Translations under genes and position numbers: made by a program
Notes under the pieces: model-generated
What the model saw: only the letters and a program-made list of their open reading frames with translations
Told to the model about the DNA's origin: nothing
The model's database searches: none
Part shown: positions 23,467 to 34,304 of the stretch, piece after piece
How positions within the stretch are numbered: the stretch's first letter is position 1
Layout of the letters: every line of letters starts with the position of its first letter
Assembly: GCF_958979055.1 (NCBI RefSeq)
Contig: NC_084887.1
Coordinates: forward strand, 37,302,620 to 37,366,619
From: Alnus glutinosa
Lineage: Eukaryota; Streptophyta; Magnoliopsida; Fagales; Betulaceae
DNA length: 64,000 nucleotides
Reading direction: 5' to 3'

Positions 23467-25295
23467 TTAGCAGCGGGAACCCTTCCTACAAGTAAGTGCA
23501 CCGGCAGTCGTGGTCATTGAGCCCACCAGAGACGATGGTCTTGCACTCAGGCTATATGCCCTGGCATAGCTGGAAGATGCACCTGCGCCCGACTGCCGGA
23601 AGTAGGCGCCGTTCAGCATCAAATCGCCGTCCGATCTCCAGTTCCAATGCCTCCATTCACTCTCTGCCGCATCCTCATGCTTCGTCACCTCTTTCTTAAA
23701 CCTCTCATTGGGTGCAAGAAATCTATTGCCTTGGCTGTAGATAGTTGGCGCAGCACTCCCTCCAATTGCATACATTTCCCAGTGAGTGTAGTCATTGTTC
23801 ACCACATGAAAATACCCATGCCTACACCTGCAACGTTATAATTAATTTAACAGTTAAATTACTGTTTATCTCAAAAGTTTATAAGATTTAATTATTTATT
23901 AAGAAAAAATTTCAATTAACCATTCTAAATTGTCACCACTTTTCTAATGTTTTCTTAAAGTTCAATTTCTCTTAATTTTATATCAATCTTTTAATTCTTT
24001 GTCATGTTATCCATCAAATAGGAGTTAACGAAAAATTCTAACAAAAAGGTCACACCGCAAACAATTGTAATATGAATATGCTAAATTAAAATAAATTAAA
24101 CTTTAAGAAGGACACTATATATAAAAATAATAACAGCTCATGAGGTCAAATGAACCTCGATCTTTTAAGAATAATCTAACCTCGGCATCCTTTGCACTAG
24201 CCCTTCTCCAAAATGATTAAAGGCAACAGTGATTTGCATGTCCTTGTCTTGTGTATACGAGTCACTGTGGCCCAAAAGCATGACCTTGTCATGATGGGTC
24301 ATGTAGTTGTTGGAGATGGTGATGGCCGTGGATCCATGGATGGCATCAATGAGACCATCATGGCAGTTAGACAGCGAGCAATGGTCCACCCATACATGCC
24401 TCCCTCCAAAGATGGACACCCCATCGCCGTCCGACATGGTCCACCAGCCGGAGTGGTGAGGGGAGTCTCTTATATTGGTGTTCCCTGCCGGCTTACAGTC
24501 ATGAATGTTGATGCCATGGATGATGATGTTACTCACATAATGTATGGTGATGCACGCCCCTCCTGCAATGTGGACGCTGGCACCCCTGCCATCAATGGTC
24601 TTGAACGAGTTCATCACAAGCTCCTGCTTCAGCTTAATAACCATATCTCTTTTGAAAATAATCCACAACGGCTCATCTTGTATGACGGCATGTCGTAGAG
24701 TCCCCGGCTTGGGGTTCACCGGGTCATCGTCACCAGAGTCAGTGACCACGTAGATGGCACCATTTCTTCCGCCGATTGCATTCTTTCCGAACCCAATGGC
24801 GCAATCAGCTAACCTCTGCCGGTTATTGTCCCAGTTTGGGTCGCACCGCCAGCAATCATCAATTGGGTTGCCGGTTCCACACGATAAATAGCCCAAGTTT
24901 CTCCTAGAGGCATTGATGCTCCTAGGAAAATAAAATGTGACACATTTTAATGTAAGCATACATATATAAACCATTTCACGTATGAAATAAGCACATTCAA
25001 TATGAGATTTCCTTTTTACTACAAATAATAATCTTACACTCTTCGGCCGGAGCGGAAGAAAAGAGGAGATTCTCGAATGAGAAAAAGGTAGGCTTACGAG
25101 GCTGGTGACCCGTCACCGTTTATATTTTTTAATAATTTATTTACCGGAGGTAAACCGAACTCATTGAATGTAATGTGGATCTTACCTGTGTACTTCTTGT
25201 ACAACAAGATCAGGGTCTTGTACAGCTGAGGAGAAAGCAAGAGTTGAAGAAAGAATATAGATGGAAATGACGAGAAAAAGAGAAAGATGAGCCAT
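23467..25295 (-). CDS. Pectate lyase (polysaccharide lyase family 1)
   Basis: Three minus-strand exons, (25186-25295), (24181-24921) and (23467-23827), join through AG|G codon splits to 1,212 bases, or 403 residues, a normal plant length. Residues 1-23 are a signal peptide ([21 protein letters not shown]), so the product is secreted to the wall, where this family cleaves de-esterified homogalacturonan by beta-elimination with calcium. Family motifs include [47 protein letters not shown] with DGLIDA (calcium-binding aspartates), VMLLGHSD and [19 protein letters not shown], which holds the catalytic Arg. The end, [11 protein letters not shown], carries the usual cysteines. No damage is seen. 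A TATAA-like site near 25346-25353, about 55 bases before the ATG, may be its core promoter. Confidence 0.95.
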
Positions 25296-26050
25296 TTTTT
25301 CTTGTGTTTGGAAGAAGTGAGAGAGATGGTGGAAGACTCTGTGGGTTATAAAGGATTAAAAAGCCGAGAGTGGAGGCGTGATTAATCTTAGCATGTGGGG
25401 TCTCCATTATCGTAATTTCAGGGGTTTTCTTATATTCTTTTTTAATTTCATTTAAAATGTGGTAGTTTTAAACCGTTAATCAAAGTCCTCTGCTCCAAGT
25501 CAAATTTGTTGACGCTTGGTTTTGATCGGCCCGTAAAGTGTTTCCTTATCCTCTTTCTCCTTTCACACTCCCCATTATTTAAACGCTTCGGTTTTAAACA
25601 TTAATTGTTGAAGAAAATAATTAAAATAATTATTTTTTTATGAGTTAATTTAAACTGTAATTTCACACTCTCAAGCCTCGTCCAACTGAAAGTAGTGTGG
25701 ATCTTAGATCTAATCTTGTGTTGAGACCAAAGAAAAAAAAAATCTTATTTCTTAACTAATTCTTTTATTTTAATAAATATATCTAATCATAACGAGTGTA
25801 ACATGCTATGGTCTCAATGCCTTTACGAGGTAGTGATGAGTTTCACGTGCTCTAGCCCGTGCGGGGTTGGAAAGATTAATGGCCGCAATCTGAACGGTAC
25901 CATCGACACTACCCTAGCTACCACCTATAGGCGGTCGTCTGTATTTTCTTAAACAATCTATATCCCCCATACTTAATCAGCCCGAAATGGTTGGAGAGAT
26001 AGAGGAAGTGTTATATATTTATTTAGTATACTTCTGAAAACAAATCCAGT
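25296..26050. other. Pectate lyase upstream region, no gene
   Basis: The promoter side of the pectate lyase gene, AT-rich, with no coding signal. The sequence at 25840-25930 is more GC-rich but shows no recognisable motif. Confidence 0.4.
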
Positions 26051-26053
26051 GAA

Positions 26054-26210
26054 GATGGGGTGGGTCTTGTAGCTCAATGGATTAGTGGACATGGCTACGA
26101 ACCACAGTGTCGGGGGGCCAAATCCCTTCTCGTCCACAACCAGCCAAAAATGGATCGGAGGAGCCTTTTCCGTGGGGGGGGGGGTAAGAAAATCAATATA
26201 AGGGATAGCC
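26054..26210 (+). mobile_element. tRNA-derived SINE-like element
   Basis: GGGTCTTGTAGCTCAATGGATTAG resembles a Pol III box A region. Further on, gaaccacagtgtcggggggcc and tcgtccacaaccagcc resemble the body of plant Au-type SINEs. Box B is eroded and there is a G run at about 26177-26186. The boundaries are approximate. Confidence 0.45.
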
Positions 26211-27490
26211 GACCTAAAGCTATAGAATTGGGTGTGTGTGTGTGTGTTTGTCAAAATATAATAGCCTTATTTATTCTTTTTATTTATCATTAATTAATTT
26301 AATGATGGATAAATTATATACAATTCTTGCTATCCGCCCATGTTAATAGGTTAATTATGCTTATTATAAGGACGCGATACTCATTAGCGAGGGTCTAATT
26401 CATGGCATTATTGTGCCAAATCTTTGTCAAACGATTTTCCAAAGATAAGAGTTGTGCAATCAGACTAAGATTCATGAATTAATATATATTTAGAATTAGT
26501 CGAGATAAATGTTTAATTGAATAATTGTGTGATAATACACATTGAGAAGATTACACTTATTCCCTCATTTAAAATAAGATTTAGTCGAGAAATATGACCC
26601 TGACCCAAAAGTATATTCCATTATCTAGCTCTTCTTCTTCTTCTTTTTTCCCCTGACTGCGGAACAAATTTAGTCCTTATTCGCCCTAACTTACTTTTAC
26701 TTGACCTTGCACATGAAGCCACTATTAAATTGTCAAAGACATGGTTATCAAGTAGGTTGGTATAGGTTGATAAGTGAGAAATCATCTCTCTCTCTCTCTC
26801 TCTATCTAAAAGCCTACCTCAGCAATGAGCGGAATTTTGTTAAATCATAATTTATCCAAAATTAAAGCTTAAGCTAAAAAGAATATGTGAATTTAATTAA
26901 TATTTTAACATTTATCTTCACATGTGAGATCATACAACACTAAATTATTTTAAATGAAATTTGGGATAAACTCTAGAGTCAAGGTTTGAATTTAAAATTT
27001 TTTTTTTTATACCATGTTAAATTACAACTTATTCTAAAAAATTAAGTTTATAGAATGATGTGAATTTAATAAAAGTTAATTAACCGCATACATTTTTCTC
27101 TTTTGCAGGGAAAAAAAAGGAAAGGATTGGACTTCGGAGAGTTTATTATTTATTATTTGGAAACTTAAGTTTCTTCTCATCGATCTCTATTTGTGTGAAC
27201 TAATTAACATGTAGAATCACTAGAAGCCATTTTTAATCTGGTGCGTAGACTTCCTAAATTGGAAATTTCTGGCATGGACACCAAGTACATTATGTAATGA
27301 TATGATATGATGGGAAAAATGGAAGAGGAGTCTAGCTAGAACCCTAATCTAATCTAGCAAAGAAAGAGGCCAGTGGGATCAATTATATCAAGATCGATCA
27401 CAACGTGCAACACAAAGATGTTTTTACTCAGACAGAAAGAATGAAAAAGAAAATAGAAAAGAAGAAGAGTGCAACGCAAATGCAATGATA
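26211..27490. other. Intergenic, repeats only
   Basis: Contains a GT microsatellite (26230-26247), a CT tract (about 26785-26805) and AT-rich dispersed repeat material. No gene was recognised. Confidence 0.4.
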
Positions 27491-27495
27491 AAATT

Positions 27496-27893
27496 TGTTG
27501 GGGATAAATTCCACTCAATCCGATTCAAAGAGGAGATTTAAAAGTCAAATAAGGTCCAAACAGATAAGAATAATGATCATATCAGAAGTCTAAGAAGATA
27601 TCAGATTGGAAGTCTAAGAAGATATCCAATTAGAAGTCTAATAAAGGATTAAAGTCCAATTAGAACTCTGACAGCAGTTCTAGATCAACAAGGAGCAGGA
27701 GTCCTAATCCAGGTTTGACTCCACCTCTATACCTATAAATAGGCTCATACCCCAAGTACAAACTAAGACTCAGTTTTTATGCATAGAGTATTGTTTTTCT
27801 TACATAAGCTAATTTAGGCATCGGAGCGGGACCCTCGGAAGGGTCCCTCAAAGGAACGTGCAGATTCACACCATACCGGAAACTGTACCATCA
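27496..27893. mobile_element. Solo LTR, probably Ty3/gypsy, with 5-bp duplication
   Basis: A 398-bp fossil starting TGTTGGGGATAAATTCC and ending GTACCATCA, flanked on both sides by AAATT (27491-27495 and 27894-27898). It has a TATA-like cctataaataggctc near 27735 and the text ttaggcatcggagcggga, common in gypsy LTRs. No internal coding region remains, so it is a solo LTR. The orientation is probably plus. Confidence 0.75.
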
Positions 27894-28058
27894 AAATTAA
27901 ATAAGGCTTTAAACGTTTTGCCACCCATGCTTTCTAGCTTTCTGCTTTTTTCTAGGATGCCAAACATGTCGTGCAACTTACTACTCCACAACTTTATGAC
28001 TTGCTGCATTAATTTCTCATACAATCACCAACCATACACAAATTAAATAAATGTATCC

Positions 28059-28371
28059 CACTACAAGAAATTTGGCTTTCAGTGACGACTAAAAGTCGGC
28101 GAAGATGTTCCGTCAACAAAAATTAATTATCAGCGACGATTTAAGTAGCGTTAGTGTCATCGCTGATATGTCATTATCAATCAGGTTATTAGTGACGATA
28201 TATCAACAACTATTTTGTCATCGCTAATAGGAATTGTTTTAATAGCTAGTCATAATATCAATGATGTGAGCAAAAGTTGTCGCTGAAAAACACTTATCAT
28301 AAGTACTCATCGCTAAAACTTTAAAGTTAATGTTTATTTTACTTAGTTAATGACCGAATTTCTTTTAGTAC
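28059..28371. mobile_element. CACTA-like non-autonomous element
   Basis: The left end CACTACAAGAAATTTGGC is the hallmark CACTA (En/Spm) terminus. The right end, AATTTCTTTTAGTAC, is a decayed inverse. Between them are subterminal words such as cagcgacgat, atcgctgat and gtcgctga in both orientations. There is no transposase, and the 3-bp duplication is not clear. Confidence 0.6.
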
Positions 28372-28974
28372 CTTTATTCAAACCCAAAGAATATAAGTTA
28401 ATGTTTATTTACTGTTGGTGAGTTGGGATGAAGACCATTACTTATTTAAATAAATATAGGTCAAACTTAGTTTAAAATTTTTAAATTTTAAATATTTTTA
28501 CCATGCAATTATGCTCTTCCTGATAATAAAAAATGGGGCTATTAGCTAGATTTATAGTTTTAAGAACTTATGTGGTTTTCAGAGCTAAATAATCATTCTT
28601 GAAGAATCCTAAACATCAATGCCGGAGTTAGATAAATATAATTTTTAAATTAACATAACTCAATCTTTGGATTTTTTTTTTTCTTGTTAATTAAAATGGG
28701 TCAAAGTTTTCATTTAAAACTATTGAACAAAAATTATTCCAGCCCGATTTATTAAATTAACATGTGTTTTTAGAACATATTCTCACGTGAATTTATTATA
28801 AGTTTTAACTTTAAATTTTTTTATGTGTTATTCATAATTGGTCGTTTACACCAGCATGCATTTGATTAAATATACTAAGTTCTCATATTATGTATTAGTA
28901 CGTAGCGATGAAACTACATGGGGGCAAGGGGTACATGGCCCCGGCCCCTCCCCCCCCTTTTTTATTTGAATAAA
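28372..28974. other. Intergenic, ending in a GC-rich MITE-like terminus
   Basis: AT-rich. At about 28902-28960 a GC-rich stretch (gggggcaaggggtac, then ggccccggcccctcc) resembles one end of the hAT MITE family seen at 41067-41264. Confidence 0.35.
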
Positions 28975-29925
28975 TATTTTTGACTTCAACAATAAATATT
29001 GAAGACACTAGAGCGGAAAAGCTCTAAAGAACCAGAGTGTAAACCTTTGATAGTACAATTTCACGGATACTCTCTAGAATACAATCTACTCAAATCCGAT
29101 TTAATTTGTGCCATGTTTGACCCCCTCTTTTGCAAGACCATGAGCTACATGGTTCGCCCCTCTTTTGGTATGATATACTTGCCAACTCCAACACGTATGT
29201 AGGATAGCTTGAACGTCCATCACTATTTGCCCATAAGTGCTACAATTAGGGTCAGCTGCATTTAAAGCATTCACAACCTGTAAGGAGTCATCTTCTAAAA
29301 TAATCTTGTGTAAACCCCTAATTATTTCAACTGAATTTCACCGCTCTCAACGCCGCGGTTGCTTCTACTACTATAGGTTCCGGCAGTGCACATAATGATT
29401 GGCTGGTGGCAGCATACACTCTTTCTTCTAAGTTTCTCACAATGATGCCAATACCCATTCTTCCAGACTTGAGATCCAAAGTGGCATCCCAATTGATTTT
29501 GTAAACACCTACGGGTGGAGATCTCCACTGGACAGGTCATGCTCCTCCCGTGTTGTCCCCTAAGGGCTTAATTTTGCAATGGCCTCCCTGTATGCTTGAA
29601 GGGAAGTAGATGATGTTTGGATCAACACGTTTGGGTCCCCCCCCCCTCCAAACGAAACACGTTATTCCTTTTGAACCAGATTATGTGAGCAATCTTAATT
29701 AGCATGGAGCTCTGCCTCTTCTCTTGTACACATATCAATCATGTTCTCTAACACATCCACGAAAGTGGTGCCTTCATCAATGCTCTTTTGGATTTTTCTC
29801 CCACACGCCCCTCATATATCTTTAACTGAAGGGCAATCCCATAAAATATGTTTCACCATTTCATTGTCCATATATATTACATGACAAACATAAAGAGTCT
29901 GGGACAATACCTCGCTTGCGCCCTC
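28975..29925 (-). pseudogene. LINE ORF2 C-terminal fragment (zinc-finger and RNase H-like), degraded
   Basis: The minus-strand text reads, in pieces, VKHILWDCPSVKDIWG (a zf-RVT-like segment, about 29790-29860) and then PPVGVYKINWDATLDLKSG followed by GIGIIVRNLEERVYAA (an RNase H-like domain, about 29390-29530), typical of the C-terminus of plant L1-type LINEs. Frames are broken by stops and shifts, and the reverse transcriptase itself is absent. The fragment lies between GC-rich MITE-like stretches at about 28902-28960 and 30080-30135. Confidence 0.75.
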
Positions 29926-29988
29926 CCCCTTGTTTTGAATGTACATATTATATATTTAATATATGTATATATAGTTAAAAATTAGTTT

Positions 29989-30025
<37 letters not shown>

Positions 30026-30130
30026 AAAGAAAATAAATTCTAACAAATTTAAAGATGAAAAAATATATAATTTTTTTTAGATGTGGGGGCTGGCGTGGGG
30101 CCATGGCTCCACCAACCCCTCTTAGTTCGG

Positions 30131-30174
<44 letters not shown>

Positions 30175-31324
30175 TCTAAAAATTAGATTAACCAAACAAA
30201 CATGACAAAAATTAGTTACAAATCAGTCTAATAAAGTAATATGTATTTTTAAAGTATGTATAAAACATATGCTTGTTTATTAATGCTATAAAAAAACATA
30301 TAAAAATTATATAATATTAAAAAAAACATGTAATTCTCGTATGCTACAAACCAATTTAAAGTTAATTTGTGTCCAAACAAAATATGCATACAAAATTTAT
30401 GTGTAAACATTTAATGTGGAATTCGTAGCTGGTGGTTCAAGCCTGCTTCCCTCCTTTTTTTTGGTTCTTTTTTCCTATTGGGTTTATTTGAGGCCCTTTG
30501 CCCTGGAGGTTTCTCTGCCTCTCACGTGAATGTTTGTGGATCAGAGTTCAAAGCCCAATATAAGCCCAAAAGCCAGACCACTTCATTCAGTTTCTTTTTC
30601 AAGTTTTGGAGAAAAAGAAAGGGACGGTAATCGTATCCACCAGGTCCCAGGAGCCGCCGCCTGGCGCCATCCCGCTTTTCCACCGCTTCTTTCTTTCCAA
30701 ATCCCATTTTCATCTTCTTAATTTCTCATAAAGTCGGAATAAATTTGTTCTTTTCTTTTCTTTTTTTTTTTGTCGCAAATCATCCTTTTCTTATTTTAAT
30801 AGAAATATTCATACTCTTCATTCATAACAAAATATACTTAGCCCTTAAAAGTAAGAATTTAGGGACATACAGTTTCTCTAATAACAATACTAAAAATACT
30901 AATGGGAGTATCCTTCGACAAACACAAATTATGCATTTTTACACCTTTTTTACATTGCAGTCATTGCAATCTACCTTTTTTACAACAGTCCAATCTTTAA
31001 ACTGCATCATATCGCGGTCAAGTCAACCTTTTGTCTTTCTTCTACCTTTTGGTTAAGAGATTATGAATTTGGTCTGTCTTTTATTTATAGTTTTAATTTT
31101 ATGCACTATAATGGCCTGATTGTAGGATGTTTGTTAGGATCTCACACCCTTCAGTTTATAATTTTATTTTAGTGTAATGTAATGATCAAATTGCTCATTA
31201 AATAAAAAATAAAAAATAAAAAAAATTCCTACCTTTCTTTTCATTTATATTTCCAAACTCCATCTCTTTCGATATCATGCAATATTTAGAGAATTGAACG
31301 TACAAGAGCACTAAGCCTCTATTA
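29926..31324. other. Intergenic, (TA)n tracts, no gene
   Basis: TA microsatellites at about 29990-30022 and 30138-30170 bracket a short GC-rich MITE-like piece (tgggggctggcgtggggcc). The rest is AT-rich. Short frames at 30522-30721 are not convincing. Confidence 0.4.
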
Positions 31325-31709
31325 GAGCATTCCTAGCAGTTTCTCTTCCATTCCTCTTCATTTTCCCTAAATGTAGGGAATAAAACTACTTTTTGCTTCC
31401 CTATCAAAAAACATCCCACAGCAGTTTCCCTTCATTTTTTCCTATATCATTAAAATATTATTTTGTTACTTTTACTTTAATTAAAAGTAAGAAAAGAAAG
31501 AGATAAAGTAAGAGAGAGATTATATTTTTAGAATAAACAATTGATTGGGATGTGAACAGTGCTTCCCAATGCATTGGGAAGCACTGTTCACTTCCTAGGG
31601 AACAGATAATTGTAGGGAAGCTGCTGTGGGATGGTTTTTTTGACTTTCTTAAAATTTTCCCTAAAATTTAGGGAACAGATCCCTTGTAGGGAAGCTGCTA
31701 GTAATGTTC
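31325..31709 (+). mobile_element. Tourist-like MITE copy A, TTA duplication
   Basis: 385 bp, beginning GAGCATTCCTAGCAGTTTC and ending GAAGCTGCTAGTAATGTTC, so the ends are inverted repeats. TTA flanks both sides (31322-31324 and 31710-31712). It is an inverted near-copy of the element at 31750-32116. Confidence 0.8.
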
Positions 31710-31749
31710 TTATTAACTATTCATTTTAAATGAGCAGCCTACATGGTGA

Positions 31750-32116
31750 GAGTATTACTAGCAGCTTCCCTACAAGGGATCTGTTCCCTAAATTTTAGGG
31801 AAAATTTTAAGAAAGTCAAAAAAACCATCCAATAACAGCTTCCCTACAATTATCTATTCCCTATGAAGTGAACAGTGCTTCCCAATACACCTCCCATTCA
31901 ATTGTTTATTCTAAAAATATAATCTCTCTCTTACTTTATCTCCTTCTTTTCTTACTTTTAATTAAAGTAAAAGTAACAAAATAATATTTTAATGATATAG
32001 AGAAAAATGAAGGGAAGCTGTGTGGGGTATTTTTTGATAAGGAAGTAAAAAGTAGTTTTATTCCCTACATTTAAGAAAAATGAAGGGGAAGGGAATGGAA
32101 GCTGCTAGGAATGCTC
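31750..32116 (-). mobile_element. Tourist-like MITE copy B, inverted relative to copy A, TGA duplication
   Basis: 367 bp, starting GAGTATTACTAGCAGCTTCC and ending GCTGCTAGGAATGCTC. It is flanked by TGA at 31747-31749 and 32117-32119. Its sequence is the reverse complement of copy A with small differences; 40 bases separate the two, so together they form an almost 800-base hairpin. Confidence 0.8.
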
Positions 32117-32721
32117 TGATAGGACATAAAAGAGAAGGAAAAATGTGACTTGCACCACCGACAAGCCATATCGATGCCATATTGAAATGGTCAAATCACA
32201 CCTTTGATCATTGGGATGGTTGGACAAAAATTATTTGGTAAAACAAAAAAAGAGAGAAGTCAGTTGAGACTGCTGAAAAAAAGTTGGTGGATTTGGCCGG
32301 ATCAAGATTATTTAAAATTATTTATTTGAATTTAAGAGAATTCAGATAAGTGATTATGAAAGATGACTTATGAGATCTACTTAATCAAATAAAAATTTAA
32401 CTGTCTAATTATTTATGAAGTCAGATCAATTTTATAAGTAATTCTTCACAATTATCTGCTTAAATTATCTCAAATTTAAACAAAACAATTATAGTTCTAA
32501 TACGATTTGACAATCTAAATGGCCTGCATGCGTGCAATCTTTGTCTTTTCATTGTTATTTTATTTTTTTCTAAGGCGTATCACATTCTTTTACCTTTTTT
32601 GTTTTTTGTTCTTTTTTGACAAATTTAGTAACCTCGCTCATCTAATTATTGAGCCGGCCCTAATATGATTTTAATAAAAATCAACCACGTGTAGTCCATA
32701 TCTAAGGTTCAAAAAGTAACA
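32117..32721. other. Intergenic, includes a fold-back relic at about 32311-32485
   Basis: The segment 32311-32485 has inverted arms (TTTAAGAGAATTCAGATAAG against the inverse of a similar text ending at 32485). A related element is at 60193-60357. No gene was seen. Confidence 0.45.
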
Positions 32722-32793
32722 GGGCATTTGGTCTAGTGGTATGATTCTCGCTTAGGGTGCGAGAGGTCCCGAGTTCAATTCTCGGAATGCCCC
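32722..32793 (+). tRNA. tRNA-Pro-AGG: tRNA-Pro (anticodon AGG)
   Basis: A complete 72-base cloverleaf without intron. The acceptor stem GGGCATT pairs with AATGCCC, box A is TGGTCTAGTGGTATG, the anticodon stem is CTCGC/GCGAG with loop TTAGGGT, and the anticodon AGG is at 32754-32756. The T arm has GAGTTCAATTCTC. Upstream CAA (about 32710) is typical of plant nuclear tRNA genes, and a T run follows at about 32821. The encoded CCA is absent, as expected for a nuclear gene. Confidence 0.96.
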
Positions 32794-34304
32794 CCCTTAC
32801 TCTTCAGCGTGAAAAGAGGCCTTTTTTTATTATGGGAGATATTTTCTTTTGGAGGTTACAACACGTGGGTTTCCAGCATCACACGGCAGCACAAAAAGGA
32901 GATGAGGATGGGGGTCCCACCATGTACTTTCTCCTATAAAGTTGTTGCTGATTGGGCTTCATCCTTTCCCAATCTATCCCTGCATTTTTTTTTTCCTGTT
33001 CTGCCAAAAACCATGGAAGCCCATGTCATGTGTTATTTTTTTTTTTGTATTTTTTTATGTGTTATTAGTTGATTCCCTCTAGATGTAGATGATGAGTGGT
33101 CGTGAGAGTGTCCACATCGCACATAATGATCACACACTCATACAACAATGACATACTGAATACACCTTAATGTTACATCATATATATAATACATTAATTA
33201 TTTTAATTGAAAATAGTGATAAGTTAATGTGAAATGGGGCTACTTATGTGAATAGAAAATAGGCTATTAACATAAGAAAAGAAAGCAAATTAACATAAAT
33301 ATAGGTCTAATTCAAATAGTAAAAATTACCCTTTCAAATGTCACACTAGCAAGGATGGATTGGGTTCAAGCGTAACAAGCTTTTCGTTTTGCAAGTAAAT
33401 AAGGACAATTCATATAACGAGGCACTTAGGTTTTATCCGGTTAAACAAGTGTTCAGGCAATCAGAGTAAATGCTTTGAACTTTTTAACTCAGCGGGTAAA
33501 GTTCAAATATTTGGAGTAAATATTTTTAAATTTTTTTTTTAACAAAACGTAAAAAAAAAAAAAAGAAAAAAAAAGAAAAATACCATTTAACAAACTTTAT
33601 AACAGAAGTTAAATTGAACATTTTTCAAAATCTCTCTAAAGGGTCAAAAAGTAAATGTCAAATTTTTTTTAATATTATTTTTTGTATTGAATGCTTGACA
33701 TGAATTTAATGCATAATGCATTAAATACTTTAAGTAGTTGACTTTGTTAATAAAAAAATAATATTTATTTAATCTAAAAATATTTAGAAAATTCATTATT
33801 TAAAATCAATAAAATTAAAAAAAATTTAAAAGTTATTTATTTATTTGTTTTCTGTATTTTCTTTTGAAAGGTAAACTGCAAAAGTAATCACCACGTGAAT
33901 AGCATAATTAGCATTAATCAGACCCACGGATTAATTCACGGTAAGCGCGGAGTAAATAAAGACAAAGGGGCAGCTTTTATAGGTAAAAAATTATACTAGG
34001 AAAACCCCAATCCATCCACAGCAAACGAAATCCGGATAACAACACAATCCACTGCCTCGCCCAATCCTCTCAGCCCACGTGTCGATAAAGCATTCCATCA
34101 CCATCATCTCCCTGTAAGAGCTCGGCTGACTAAACAACCCATGTCATGTCGCCCTTTCTCCCTTCCCAATGGTGCCACTAAAAGTGGATTAGTATCCTGC
34201 CCCCACTAAAAGTTCATCATTTTTTCTTCTTCTTACATGTTCTCTTCAACCCCCAATTCAGAAGTAGAAAGAGAGCGCGCGCGTGTGTGTGAGTGTGTTG
34301 AGAG
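32794..34304. other. Intergenic and upstream region of the CCT-motif gene
   Basis: AT-rich DNA with A and T runs (33531-33580), no coding signal. The last 300 bases become C/T-rich and then carry a GT tract (about 34274-34299) just before the start codon, probably the promoter and 5' leader of the CCT gene. Confidence 0.45.

Noticed and set aside
24213-24698. A 161-codon plus-strand frame over the pectate lyase
   Set aside because: It is antisense to a clear pectate lyase exon and has no motif of its own.
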